Source: an uncultured Agathobaculum sp.
GTDB taxonomy: Bacteria; Bacillota; Clostridia; Oscillospirales; Butyricicoccaceae
Reading direction: 5' to 3'
Length of the DNA stretch: 64,000 bases
Assembly (NCBI RefSeq): GCF_944384765.1
Contig: NZ_CALWUM010000003.1
Location: 62,001-126,000 of the forward strand
The first letter of the stretch is position 1, and the number at the start of each line of letters is the position of its first letter. The translations under genes were made by a program, and so were the position numbers. The notes under the pieces were generated by a model, which did no database searches, had not been told where the DNA came from, and saw only the letters and a program-made list of their open reading frames with translations. Below, piece by piece: positions 52,094 through 60,671 of this stretch.

Positions 52094-52654
52094 ATGACAA
52101 AAAGCAAAAGCATCTATCACATCACGCTCGCCGGTGTGCTGTGCGCGATCGGTATCATCATTCCGATCTTCTCCCCGATCAAGATTACACTTGACCCGAT
52201 GAGCTTCACGCTCGCGAGCCATGTTGCAGTTTTCCTCGCCATGTTCATCTCGCCGGCTGTGGGCGCAGCAGTCGCGTTGGGTACAACGCTGGGTTTTTTC
52301 CTAGGCGGGTTCACGCTGCCGGTCGTGCTGCGTGCGCTCTCCCATATTATTTTCGTCTCGATCGGCGCAGTATACCTGCAAAAGCATCCCGATCTGCTGG
52401 ACTTTAAGCAGACGGTTTCCAACCGCGGGCTTAAAATCCTGCTGTTTGGCTGCTGGGTCAGTGTCATCCACGCGGTCTGTGAGGCGCTGATCGTCATCCC
52501 GTTCTACGGCGCGCTGTCCATGGGCGAGGCAATTCGTCTGATTGTTCTGCTGGTCGGTGTGGGCTCGTTTGTCCACTCGATGGTGGATTTTGCAATCTCC
52601 CTGCTGATCTGGAAGCCGGTCAGCGGCACAATGCGCAAAGCCAAGCTGGTCTGA
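52094..52654 (+). CDS. niaX: ECF transporter S component, probably niacin-specific (NiaX-like)
   Basis: The 186-residue membrane protein has about six hydrophobic segments and begins SIYHITLAGVLCAIGIIIPI, followed by KITLDPMSFTLASHVAVFLAMFISPAVG, typical of ECF substrate-binding components, most like NiaX. Such proteins work with shared EcfA/EcfT modules encoded elsewhere. The upstream palindrome resembling a NiaR site supports niacin as substrate. It is a single-gene unit ending in a terminator. Assignment to niacin is probable, not proven. Confidence 0.85.
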   Translation: MTKSKSIYHITLAGVLCAIGIIIPIFSPIKITLDPMSFTLASHVAVFLAMFISPAVGAAVALGTTLGFFLGGFTLPVVLRALSHIIFVSIGAVYLQKHPDLLDFKQTVSNRGLKILLFGCWVSVIHAVCEALIVIPFYGALSMGEAIRLIVLLVGVGSFVHSMVDFAISLLIWKPVSGTMRKAKLV

Positions 52655-52656
52655 GA

Positions 52657-52690
52657 AAAAATCCGGTGCACATCCCTGCACCGGATTTTT
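52657..52690 (+). terminator. terminator of the niaX-like gene
   Basis: AAAAATCCGGTGCA (52657-52670) pairs with TGCACCGGATTTTT (52677-52690), three bases after the stop codon. Confidence 0.93.
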
Positions 52691-52692
52691 GT

Positions 52693-53331
52693 TTATGCTG
52701 TTTTGCAGCCGCCCCATTCGATAACCGTGAAGCCGTCGCGCACAAAGGGTTCAAAACTTTGCGGCTCGATCTGCTGCGGCTGGTCGAGCGGCTTCCACGC
52801 CATGAACACGCGCAGCATGCTGTCCGGTGCAGGTGTGATATCCAGTTTGGCGGTCTCCGCATAGCGCTCGGACTGGAACGAGATCAAATTATATGCGTTG
52901 TCCTGCATCTGCGGCAGCCAATAGACGATGAACTCGTTGTACTCCCGCGGTGTCAGGCCGATCTCCGCCAGCGTATCCCGCAGAAACGCCGCTGTATCCG
53001 CTCCTGCTACGCAAAAGCCCTGGGAGAAATCATACACGGTATCCGACTCACCCTCCCAGAACAGGTAGGAGTATTCGTTTCCGGCTGCATCATGCAATGT
53101 GCCGTCCGGCTGCGCGGCCACCTGCCAGCCGTCCTTGTATGTCGGCCAGGCGGCAGTCAGCGTGCCGTCGTAGTCCAGTGTGACGCTGACTTCGGTCTCC
53201 TCCTCCGGATAGAGGTAAATGACAGGTTTGGCTGCCAAATTTTCGTCCGGAGGATCGGATATCGAGGTTTGACAGCCTGCAAGGCCTGCGGCAACCACAA
53301 CTGCCGTGAGCAAAGTAAACCATCGCTTCAT
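52693..53331 (-). CDS. lipoprotein of unknown function with KPVIYLYPEE motif
   Basis: The 212-residue protein has a lipoprotein signal (TLLTAVVVAAGLAGC, lipobox LAGC, cysteine at 20). The mature part starts with KPVIYLYPEEETEVSVTLDY, a motif found in many Clostridia and Actinobacteria lipoproteins, followed by acidic beta-rich sequence and a PREYNEFIVYWLPQMQDNAY segment. No enzyme motif is known to me. GGGAT lies before the ATG. It is convergent with niaX and stands alone, probably anchored on the outer face of the membrane. Confidence 0.8.
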   Translation of the reverse strand: MKRWFTLLTAVVVAAGLAGCQTSISDPPDENLAAKPVIYLYPEEETEVSVTLDYDGTLTAAWPTYKDGWQVAAQPDGTLHDAAGNEYSYLFWEGESDTVYDFSQGFCVAGADTAAFLRDTLAEIGLTPREYNEFIVYWLPQMQDNAYNLISFQSERYAETAKLDITPAPDSMLRVFMAWKPLDQPQQIEPQSFEPFVRDGFTVIEWGGCKTA

Positions 53332-53406
53332 AGTGATCCCTCCTGTCTGTTGTTTATCTGGTTAGACGGACAGAAATGCGCTTTGTTCCGAAAAATACAG
53401 ATAAAC

Positions 53407-53436
53407 CAAACGCCGCGTTCGACAACGCGGCGTTTG
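53407..53436 (-). terminator. terminator of the cytidylate-kinase-like gene
   Basis: CAAACGCCGCG (53407-53417) pairs with CGCGGCGTTTG (53426-53436), 30 bp past the stop. Confidence 0.85.
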
Positions 53437-53465
53437 CTCTCTCTTCTTCATCCGCTCACAGCGGT

Positions 53466-54077
53466 TTATTTTTTCAGGTGGTTGACAAAATCCAGCACAA
53501 TGTCCGCCGAATACTCAACGCCCAGGCGGCCCGCATTGATGCACATATCATAGTGGTCGCACTTGCCCCACACCCTGCCGGTGTAGTAATTGTAATAAGT
53601 GGAGCGCTGTTTGTCCATCTTCTCCAGCGCAGCTTCCGGGGTCTTGCCCTCGATCTCATAATCGCCGCAGGTCTGGATGCGCTTGACGCGATCCTCGATC
53701 GAACCGTGGATAAAGAAATCGAATTTATTCGGGAAGTCGCGTAGCACATGATCCGCGCAGCGGCCTACAATGACGCACGAGGAATCCTCCGCCATCTCAC
53801 GGATGATATTGGACTGCGCCAGATAGAGCTGATCGGTCAGGCTCATGCCGTTCAGGCCGACCGAACCGAACATGGTGAGCGAATACAGGAAGCTGTTGGT
53901 CGCCCGCTTGTCGAGCTGGTCAAACAGTTTTTCGTCAAAGCCGGTTTTCTTGGCCGCGCGCGTGATCAGCTCGCGGTCATAAAACGGAATACCAAGGCGG
54001 AGCGCGAGTTTCTGGCCGATTTCACGGCCGCCAGTACCATATTGACGACTAATAGTGATAATCAAGTTGTTATTCAT
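53466..54077 (-). CDS. cytidylate kinase-like family protein
   Basis: The 203-residue protein has the N-terminal phosphate loop ITISRQYGTGGREIG (GxGGxxIG variant), IPFYDRELI and CVIVGRCADHVL, marks of the cytidylate kinase-like family (AAA_33/Cytidylate_kin2). The substrate is not certain; real cytidylate kinase (Cmk) is usually a separate gene with a different NMP-binding region. It is a single-gene unit with a consensus promoter, and GGAGGG before the ATG. It may phosphorylate nucleosides or another small molecule. Confidence 0.86.
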   Translation of the reverse strand: MNNNLIITISRQYGTGGREIGQKLALRLGIPFYDRELITRAAKKTGFDEKLFDQLDKRATNSFLYSLTMFGSVGLNGMSLTDQLYLAQSNIIREMAEDSSCVIVGRCADHVLRDFPNKFDFFIHGSIEDRVKRIQTCGDYEIEGKTPEAALEKMDKQRSTYYNYYTGRVWGKCDHYDMCINAGRLGVEYSADIVLDFVNHLKK

Positions 54078-54133
54078 AACGCACCCTCCTCACCGGTTTG
54101 AATTATACATATTGCATAATTCTTTGTAATCTC

Positions 54134-54162
54134 AGTATGCACTATTTTATTTAATTTGTCAA
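54134..54162 (-). promoter_or_regulatory. promoter of the cytidylate-kinase-like gene
   Basis: Minus-strand TTGACA (54157-54162), 17 bp, CATACT (54134-54139). A 9-bp perfect dyad AGGAATTTT/AAAATTCCT at 54173-54191 lies just upstream. Confidence 0.7.
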
Positions 54163-54280
54163 GCAGATTTGTAGGAATTTTCAAAATTCCTCCGTGCACA
54201 TGTGCTTTTCCTGTGTGGAACTGCAGTATTCCATCCCCTGCGACAAATACGAACGGCGTACTCGCTCACCCGACATTTTC

Positions 54281-54309
54281 TTGCTTTTTCTTCCATTCTA
54301 CTGTATATT
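54281..54309 (+). promoter_or_regulatory. promoter of the MFS gene
   Basis: TTGCTT (54281-54286), 17 bp, TATATT (54304-54309), 35 bp upstream of the MFS start codon. Confidence 0.6.
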
Positions 54310-54343
54310 ATTGGAGGCAAAGAACGGAAAGGAGGCGGCAGCG

Positions 54344-55510
54344 ATGTTTCATCTGCTGCTGATTATCATTTATCTGGCCTTTATCAGCCTTGGTCTGCCG
54401 GATTCTCTACTCGGTTCGGCCTGGCCGAGTATGTATCGGGAATTTTCGGTCCCTGTCTCCTGGGCGGGCGTGATCTCCATGATCATTGCGCTCGGCACCA
54501 TCGTCTCCAGCCTGATGAGCGACCGCCTCACCAAGCGCTTTGGAACCGGTAAAATCACTGCATGCAGCGTCCTGGTAACCGCAGTTGCACTGTTTGGCTT
54601 TTCGATCAGTCATTCTTTTATCGCACTGTGCTTGTGGGCCATCCCCTATGGATTGGGCGCGGGCAGCGTAGACGCTTCGCTCAACAATTTTGTCGCACTG
54701 CACTATGCCAGCCGGCACATGAGCTGGCTGCATTGTATGTGGAGCATCGGCGCCTCACTGGGGCCGTATATTATGGGCTACGCATTGACTGGCGGGTATA
54801 ACTGGAATATGGGCTATCGCTACATTGCTTTCCTGCAGTGCGGACTGACTGTGATCCTGCTGCTCAGCCTGCCGATGTGGAAAACCGTGCAGGCGCTGGA
54901 TCGTACCACCCCCGACGCCCCCAGTGCGGGCAAGGCGCTTTCCCTGCGGGAGATCATCCGCATCCCGGGGGCGAAGGAGATCATGGTCACGTTCTTTTGC
55001 TACTGCGCGGTGGAACAGACTGCAATCCTCTGGGCGAGCAGCTATCTTGTACTGTGCCACAGCTTGTCTGCAGAAGCGGCGGCCGGATATGCAAGCCTGT
55101 TCTTTGTAGGTATCACGGTCGGCCGGGCGCTTGGCGGATTTTTGACGTTTCGGCTAAGCGATACCCAGATGATCCGGTTCGGACAGGGCATTATCCTTCT
55201 GGGTATTCTGTGTTTATTTTTGCCGTTTGGAACCGGCAGCGCGCTGCCCGGACTAGTGCTGATCGGGCTGGGCTGTGCGCCGGTTTATCCATCCATCATC
55301 CACGCGACGCCGGACCATTTCGGCCGCGACCGGTCACAGGCTATGATCGGCGTGCAGATGGCATCCGCCTATGTCGGCACCTGTCTGATGCCGCCTGTAT
55401 TCGGGCTGATCGCAGGCCATATCAGCGCCGCGCTGCTGCCGGCCTATCTGCTGCTTCTCCTGATATTGATGTTTTGGATGCACGAACGAATGCTGCGGCA
55501 GATCGGATGA
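54344..55510 (+). CDS. MFS transporter
   Basis: The 388-residue membrane protein has about 12 hydrophobic segments and opens HLLLIIIYLAFISLGLPDSL, with the MFS loop MSDRLTKRFGTGKITA (A-like motif GxxxDRxGxR variant) between helices 2 and 3. It resembles the sugar/drug-type group with GLGAGSVDASLNNFVALHY (FucP/NarK-like region). The start at 54344 follows AAAGGAGG; the frame is open further upstream but without support. No regulator lies beside it. Substrate unknown. Confidence 0.9.
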   Translation: MFHLLLIIIYLAFISLGLPDSLLGSAWPSMYREFSVPVSWAGVISMIIALGTIVSSLMSDRLTKRFGTGKITACSVLVTAVALFGFSISHSFIALCLWAIPYGLGAGSVDASLNNFVALHYASRHMSWLHCMWSIGASLGPYIMGYALTGGYNWNMGYRYIAFLQCGLTVILLLSLPMWKTVQALDRTTPDAPSAGKALSLREIIRIPGAKEIMVTFFCYCAVEQTAILWASSYLVLCHSLSAEAAAGYASLFFVGITVGRALGGFLTFRLSDTQMIRFGQGIILLGILCLFLPFGTGSALPGLVLIGLGCAPVYPSIIHATPDHFGRDRSQAMIGVQMASAYVGTCLMPPVFGLIAGHISAALLPAYLLLLLILMFWMHERMLRQIG

Positions 55511-55522
55511 TATGACGAAATA

Positions 55523-55556
55523 CAAAGCAGGCAGAATTCGCATCTGCCTGCTTTGT
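55523..55556 (+). terminator. terminator of the MFS gene
   Basis: CAAAGCAGGCAG (55523-55534) pairs with CTGCCTGCTTTG (55544-55555), 13 bp after the stop. Confidence 0.88.
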
Positions 55557-55572
55557 TATACTTTGAAAAAAA

Positions 55573-55605
55573 ATAGTTGCGTTCGCTACTATTTTGCGGT
55601 ATAGT
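55573..55605 (+). promoter_or_regulatory. promoter and palindromic operator of the marR-EmrB operon
   Basis: TTGCGT (55577-55582), 17 bp, TATAGT (55600-55605). A 20-bp imperfect palindrome, ATAGTxGCGxxCGCxACTAT (55573-55592), covers the -35 box. This is a likely MarR binding site for autorepression. Confidence 0.68.
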
Positions 55606-55636
55606 ATCTCTCGGGCGCAAAAGGAGTGTGTGAGGA

Positions 55637-56101
55637 ATGAATAACCATTTTTCAGATTTGGGACGGTATATCTCGATCTTTGACCGGCTCATGAAGATGT
55701 ATTATGACCACGGTCTGGCAGGATATGAGATCGGCTGGGGCCAGCAGTTTTACGTGGAATATCTTTACGATCATCCCGGTGCTTCGCCGCAGCAAATGGC
55801 AGACCGGATCCGCGTGGACAAAGCGACGCTGACCAAGATCATCCGCAAGCTGACCGAAGTCGGCTATATCCGGGTGGTCGGCGACCAGAAAGACCGGCGT
55901 GTCAAACACCTCTATCTGACGGAAAAAGCCGTCCCGGCAGCGGAGCGTATCAAGTGCATCCATGCAGGGTTTTATGACACACTCAGCGCTGATATCTCCC
56001 CGGAAGCGTTGGCTCTGACCGAACAAACACTGCGCCGCATGGTGGAGAACATCAATCACAAGGTATGGCACAGAATGGAGGAACCTGATGGAACAGAATG
56101 A
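55637..56101 (+). CDS. MarR-family transcriptional regulator
   Basis: The 154-residue winged-helix protein shows GASPQQMADRIRVDKATLTK (recognition region) and GDQKDRRVKHLYLT (the DR wing). MarR proteins respond to phenolics and antibiotics. It overlaps the downstream exporter gene by 14 bp, so they are co-translated, and the palindrome at the promoter is the presumed site. GGAG lies before the ATG. Confidence 0.93.
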   Translation: MNNHFSDLGRYISIFDRLMKMYYDHGLAGYEIGWGQQFYVEYLYDHPGASPQQMADRIRVDKATLTKIIRKLTEVGYIRVVGDQKDRRVKHLYLTEKAVPAAERIKCIHAGFYDTLSADISPEALALTEQTLRRMVENINHKVWHRMEEPDGTE

Positions 56102-57503
56102 AATCTCACAACTGACCCACCGGAAACGCACGTTGATTTTCATCAACCTGGTCGTTTCCGGTATTGCAACTTCGATCTTATCCACTGCGATGACCACCGC
56201 ACTGCCCAACCTGGTCGAATATTTCGGTGTGTCGACCGCACTGGGGCAATGGGTGACAAGCGGTTACTCGCTCGCCATGGGTATGGTTATGCCGCTGACA
56301 GCCTTTTTGATCACGCGCTTTCCCACCAAAAAGCTGTACATGACGGGTATCGGCTGCTTTATCATAGGCATCCTGCTGAGCATCATTGGCCGCAATTTTG
56401 CGCTGATGATGGTAGGCCGCGTGCTGCAGGCCTGTGGTAACGGCGTGCTGCTCTCAGCGGCACAAGTCGTGATCCTGACCGTATATCCGCGCGAGGACCG
56501 CGGCACCATGATGGGAACGTACGGCCTTGCGACAACCGCGGCGCCGATCATCGCCCCGACAATCGCCGGATTGATGATCGATGCGTTTGGCTGGAAATCC
56601 ATTTTCTATCTGGTGCTGGTCATTATGGTGATTTCCTTTGTGATTTCCGCCGCTGCCTTTGCGGATGTGCTGGAAATCGAACACAAGAAGTTCGATTTTC
56701 TCTCCTTTGCAGAGAGTATTTTCGCCTTTGGCGGCATCACGCTCGGCGTTGGCAATCTCAGCAGCTATGGACTGGTGAGCCTGCAGGCGGGACTGCCGCT
56801 GCTGATCGGCATTGTGGTATGCGCGCTGTTTGTGCTGCGGCAGTGCAAATTGCCAAAGCCATTTCTAGATGTTAAAATTCTGCGCAGCTGGAACTATATG
56901 ATCAGCGTGGTCGCCAGCATGGTGCTTTATCTGGTGATGATGGGTTCTTCGGTCATGATGCCGCTGTATGTGCAGAGCGTAATGGGATATTCCGCCGTTA
57001 CCTCCGGCTTGGTGACGCTGCCCGGCTCGCTCGCAACTGCGATTATCAGCCCACTCGCGGGCCGGATGTACGACCGGATGGGTATCCGCAAAATCTTTAT
57101 CGCCGGTGCGGCCGCGCTTGTGATCAGCAACGCCGGCATGGTGTTTATCACCATGAATACCCCGCTCTGGGGCGCCGCTGTTCTCAATGTGATCCGCAAC
57201 CTGGCGATCGGCAGCCTGATGATGCCGCTGCTGACCTGGGGCACAAGCAGCGTTGCGACGACCAAAATCGCAGACGCTTCTTCCCTGCTGACCTCGTTCC
57301 GCACCATTGCAGGCTCGATTGGCTCGGCGGTTTTCGTCGGAATTATGGCGGTCGCCAGCGCGGGCGCACAGGCTGCATACGGCGACGCCGCTGCGATGCA
57401 CGGCATGAACGTGGCGTTTTTCTGGATGGCCGTCGGTGCGCTGATCCTGCTGGGGATCGCCATCTTCTGCACAAAAGGCAAACGCCAGGCAAAGGCATCA
57501 TAA
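56088..57503 (+). CDS. EmrB/QacA-family MFS drug exporter
   Basis: The 471-residue membrane protein has about 14 hydrophobic segments, with motif C-like GVLLSAAQVVILTVYPREDRG and the helix 1 pattern VVSGIATSILSTAMTTALPN with the alternate-access sequence of drug:H+ antiporters (DHA2). It is co-expressed with its MarR regulator, so it probably exports the inducing drug or bile-like compound. The start lies within the end of the marR gene, with GGAGG before it. Confidence 0.93.
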   Translation: MEQNEISQLTHRKRTLIFINLVVSGIATSILSTAMTTALPNLVEYFGVSTALGQWVTSGYSLAMGMVMPLTAFLITRFPTKKLYMTGIGCFIIGILLSIIGRNFALMMVGRVLQACGNGVLLSAAQVVILTVYPREDRGTMMGTYGLATTAAPIIAPTIAGLMIDAFGWKSIFYLVLVIMVISFVISAAAFADVLEIEHKKFDFLSFAESIFAFGGITLGVGNLSSYGLVSLQAGLPLLIGIVVCALFVLRQCKLPKPFLDVKILRSWNYMISVVASMVLYLVMMGSSVMMPLYVQSVMGYSAVTSGLVTLPGSLATAIISPLAGRMYDRMGIRKIFIAGAAALVISNAGMVFITMNTPLWGAAVLNVIRNLAIGSLMMPLLTWGTSSVATTKIADASSLLTSFRTIAGSIGSAVFVGIMAVASAGAQAAYGDAAAMHGMNVAFFWMAVGALILLGIAIFCTKGKRQAKAS

Positions 57504-57505
57504 CA

Positions 57506-57543
57506 GCAAAGCGGTGCGCACCATTTGATGCACACCGCTTTGC
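57506..57543 (+). terminator. terminator of the marR-EmrB operon
   Basis: GCAAAGCGGTG (57506-57516) pairs with CACCGCTTTGC (57533-57543), immediately after the stop. A T-tract is lacking. Confidence 0.7.
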
Positions 57544-57567
57544 AGCCAGCAGATCGCTGGACACGCA

Positions 57568-57594
57568 AACAGGACGCTGCCACAGCGTCCTGTT
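57568..57594 (-). terminator. terminator of murC
   Basis: AACAGGACGCTG (57568-57579) pairs with CAGCGTCCTGTT (57583-57594), 14 bp past the murC stop; on the plus strand GTTTTT follows. Confidence 0.75.
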
Positions 57595-57607
57595 GTTTTT
57601 ATGCTGT

Positions 57608-58978
57608 TTACTTGACCAGCATCGGGCCAACCTGATTGATGTTGCCCGCGCCCATGGTGAGCACCAGATCGTTCGGTCCGGCCTCGCGGCGCAGATAGTC
57701 CGCAATCTCGTCAAAGGTGTCAAAGCACACGGCACCCGGTACTTCATGAGCCAGATCGGACGAATAAATTCCGATCGTGTTCTGCTCTCGCGCCGCGTAG
57801 ATCGGCGCGAGCACCGCCTGGTCGCACAGCTTGAGCGCCTCCACAAATTCCGGGAACAGCGCCTTGGTGCGCGAGTAGGTGTGCGGCTGGAAAGCGCACA
57901 GGATACGGTCAAAGCCCATTTCACGGGCAGTGGACAGTGTGGCCTTCATCTCGCTCGGATGGTGAGCATAGTCATCAACCACGGTTGCACCGTTCGGCAT
58001 CTTGCCGACCAGCTGGAACCGGCGGGACGAGCCGGTAAACTTGTTCAGGCCGCGCTCCGCCGCCTCGCCCGATACGCCCAGAAATTCCGCTGCCGCGCAG
58101 CAGGCCAGCGCGTTGAGCATATTGTGCCGCCCGGGCACAGAAAGTGCAACATGCGCGTATTCCCGGCCCTCGACGAGCACGGTAAAGCGGTAATAACCGT
58201 TTTCATCACGGATGTTTTCCGCACGCACGTCCGCATTCGCATTCAGGCCAAAGGTGCGGATGCGGCGATCCAGTCCGTCCACGCAGCGCACGGCATTGGC
58301 GTCATCGCTGTTGACAACCACAAGGCCGTTCATCGGCGTCAGCTCGACAAACGAACGGAACGAGTGGATGATATCGTTAATATCCTTGAAAAAGTCCAGG
58401 TGATCTTCCTCCACGTTGAGCACGACCGCAACCGTCGGCGCAAAACGCAGGAAGGAATTGCAGTATTCGCAGCTTTCCGCCACAAAACAGCCCTTGCCGC
58501 CAATGCGCAGCGTGCCGCCGATCGCAGGCAGATTGCTGCCAACCATCACGGTCGGGTCCAGGCCCGCCTCCATGGTCATCAGTGTCATCATGGACGTCGA
58601 AGTGGTTTTGCCGTGCGTGCCCGCCAGACAAACGACATTATCGTAATCGCGCATCAGGTGGCCCCACGCTTCTGCGCGCTCCATCACCGGGATGCCCAGC
58701 TCGTGTGCACGGACGATCTCAGGGTTCTCGTCGTGCACCGCTGCTGTGCGCACGATCAGCGCCGCGCCCTCGACGTTTTCCGCCTTGTGTTCATAAGTGA
58801 TTTTGGCGCCCAGCGACTCCAGGCGCGCGGTCACATCGGTTTTCAGCCGGTCCGAGCCGGACACCGGCACATGTAAACTGAGCAGCAGCTCGGCCAGCGC
58901 GCTCATGGACACACCGCCGATGCCGATCAAGTGAATGCGTTCTTTGTTTTTGATATAGGGTTTGATTGACAGGGCCAT
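57608..58978 (-). CDS. murC: UDP-N-acetylmuramate--L-alanine ligase
   Basis: MurC adds L-alanine to UDP-MurNAc, the first peptide step in peptidoglycan synthesis. The 456-residue ligase has the N-terminal nucleotide-binding HLIGIGGVSMSALAELLL, the ATP loop AGTHGKTTSTSMMTLM (near 118), ESCEYCNSFL, EEDHLDFF and the C-terminal YAHHPSEMKATL. Length matches. AGGGA lies before the ATG. It is a single-gene unit with convergent EmrB gene downstream and divergent spoVG gene upstream. Confidence 0.98.
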   Translation of the reverse strand: MALSIKPYIKNKERIHLIGIGGVSMSALAELLLSLHVPVSGSDRLKTDVTARLESLGAKITYEHKAENVEGAALIVRTAAVHDENPEIVRAHELGIPVMERAEAWGHLMRDYDNVVCLAGTHGKTTSTSMMTLMTMEAGLDPTVMVGSNLPAIGGTLRIGGKGCFVAESCEYCNSFLRFAPTVAVVLNVEEDHLDFFKDINDIIHSFRSFVELTPMNGLVVVNSDDANAVRCVDGLDRRIRTFGLNANADVRAENIRDENGYYRFTVLVEGREYAHVALSVPGRHNMLNALACCAAAEFLGVSGEAAERGLNKFTGSSRRFQLVGKMPNGATVVDDYAHHPSEMKATLSTAREMGFDRILCAFQPHTYSRTKALFPEFVEALKLCDQAVLAPIYAAREQNTIGIYSSDLAHEVPGAVCFDTFDEIADYLRREAGPNDLVLTMGAGNINQVGPMLVK

Positions 58979-59122
58979 TTTCCCTCTGCCTCCTGCTTTC
59001 TCTGTTTTTTCACAGCATAACTTCTGATACCTGGTATATTATAAGCCAAATCTGACAAAAATAAAATAGTCAAACACACAAATTTATGCGGACAATTCAG
59101 AAAAAAGGAGTTCATTTTCATT

Positions 59123-59383
59123 ATGCAGATCACCGACATCAAATTCCGCCATGTCGAGCCGTCCGGCCGGCTGCGCGCGCTGGTTTCAGTCACCTTTGAC
59201 GGGGTGCTTGCGGTGCACGACATCAAGATCATTGACGGGCATGACCGTCTGTTCCTCGCCATGCCCTCCCGCCGTATGCCGGACGGCCGCTTCCGCGATA
59301 TTGCGCACCCGGTTGGAAATGCCTTGCGGCAGGAGATGGAGCACGAGGTGCTCGACGCCTACCGCGCCTCTTTTTTGCAGTAG
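59123..59383 (+). CDS. spoVG: SpoVG family regulator
   Basis: The 86-residue protein begins MQITDIKFRHVEPSGRLRAL and has AVHDIKIIDGHDRLFLAMPS followed by RRMPDGRFRDIAHPV, which are the core of SpoVG. SpoVG is a small dimeric nucleic-acid-binding protein acting in sporulation, division and virulence control. Normal length is about 85-100. AAAGGAG lies 12 bp before the ATG. Confidence 0.95.
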   Translation: MQITDIKFRHVEPSGRLRALVSVTFDGVLAVHDIKIIDGHDRLFLAMPSRRMPDGRFRDIAHPVGNALRQEMEHEVLDAYRASFLQ

Positions 59384-59465
59384 CGCGACGCGGTTTTTTG
59401 CGGAATGATTTGCATTTTCCCCCGTCATAGGATAAAATAACTCTTGTACAAGGAGAGGGTTCGGT

Positions 59466-60611
59466 ATGAGAGTATTGATTTTATCCGTGACCGCGGGTTA
59501 CGGACACCATGCAACGGCCAAGGCCGTCGGCGACCTGCTGACCAGCCGCGGCGCTGAAGTGCACACGCTGGATGTGTACGCCTATATCAGCAATCTGATC
59601 AAAACCACGATCGACAAAGGCTATCTGTTTTCTTCCAAGCACATGCAGACGCTGTACCGTCTGGTCTACCAACTGGCGGAAAACAACGGCGCAAGCTATT
59701 TTTCCTCTGCGCCCAGCATCATCAATATCATCAACGCGCTCGGCGCATCCAAGTTTGCCAAGGTACTCGCCGGCTATGCGCCCGACGCGATCGTCTGCAC
59801 GCATATTTTTGCCGCGCAGATGGTGGATGAGCTCAAAAAGCGCAAAAAGCTGGCGGATATTCAGACCATCGGCATTGTCACTGACTATACCCTGCACCCC
59901 TATTGGGAAGATGTGCCGCGCGTGCAGTATATTGTGACGGCGAGCGAACTGCTCACCTACCGCTGCGTTAAGCGCGGTATTCCGGAAGACCGCATCCTGC
60001 CGTTCGGCATCCCGGTGCATCCCAAGTTCAACCGGTATCTGTCGCGTGAGGACGCGGCCGCGCAGCTGGGGCTTGATCCCGCCATGCGCACGCTGCTGCT
60101 CATGGGCGGCAGCATGGGCTATGCCGACCACGTCAAAACACTCGAGGTGCTCACGCAGATCGGCCTGCCGCTTCAGCTGCTGGTGGTGTGCGGCAACAAT
60201 GCCAAGATGAAGGTGCGTGTCGAGCAGTTTGCCGCCAAATATGAGGGGCAGTGCATCATCAAGCCGTATGGGTTTGTCAACAATGTCGAGGTCATGATGA
60301 GCGCATCCGACTGCATCGTATCCAAGCCGGGCGGTCTGACCGTTTCGGAGGCACTGGCAAAAAACCTGCCCATGCTTCTGGTCGACCCCATCCCGGGGCA
60401 CGAGGAACGCAATGTGGAGTTTCTGGTCAACAACGGCATGGCCGCGCTGATCACCAAGCACTTCCCGATCGATGAAGCGGTCTATGAGCTGTTCAGCAAC
60501 CCGGTCCGGCTGCAGACCGTGCGCCAAACTATGCGCGCTATTGCGCATCCGGACGCGACCGAACACCTTGTAGACTTCATCCTGCACGAGCTGCCGGTCG
60601 AAACCAAATAA
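59466..60611 (+). CDS. GT28-type glycosyltransferase (MGDG synthase/UgtP-like)
   Basis: The 381-residue protein has the MGDG-synthase N-terminal region SVTAGYGHHATAKAVGDLL (lipid acceptor side), then a GT28 C-terminal domain with LLLMGGSMGYADHV and SKPGGLTVSEALAKNLPMLL, which bind the UDP-sugar. Such enzymes glycosylate diacylglycerol to make glycolipids that serve as membrane lipids and as teichoic-acid anchors. AAGGAGAGGG lies before the ATG. Sugar and acceptor cannot be determined from sequence. Confidence 0.92.
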   Translation: MRVLILSVTAGYGHHATAKAVGDLLTSRGAEVHTLDVYAYISNLIKTTIDKGYLFSSKHMQTLYRLVYQLAENNGASYFSSAPSIINIINALGASKFAKVLAGYAPDAIVCTHIFAAQMVDELKKRKKLADIQTIGIVTDYTLHPYWEDVPRVQYIVTASELLTYRCVKRGIPEDRILPFGIPVHPKFNRYLSREDAAAQLGLDPAMRTLLLMGGSMGYADHVKTLEVLTQIGLPLQLLVVCGNNAKMKVRVEQFAAKYEGQCIIKPYGFVNNVEVMMSASDCIVSKPGGLTVSEALAKNLPMLLVDPIPGHEERNVEFLVNNGMAALITKHFPIDEAVYELFSNPVRLQTVRQTMRAIAHPDATEHLVDFILHELPVETK

Positions 60612-60621
60612 ATGCTGCATC

Positions 60622-60653
60622 AAAAAAGCCTGCTCAAACGAGCAGGCTTTTTT
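60622..60653. terminator. bidirectional terminator
   Basis: AAAAAAGCCTGCTC (60622-60635) pairs with GAGCAGGCTTTTTT (60640-60653) between the glycosyltransferase gene and the convergent thiamine-precursor gene. Confidence 0.93.
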
Positions 60654-60671
60654 GTATCTGTCATCAGGAAA

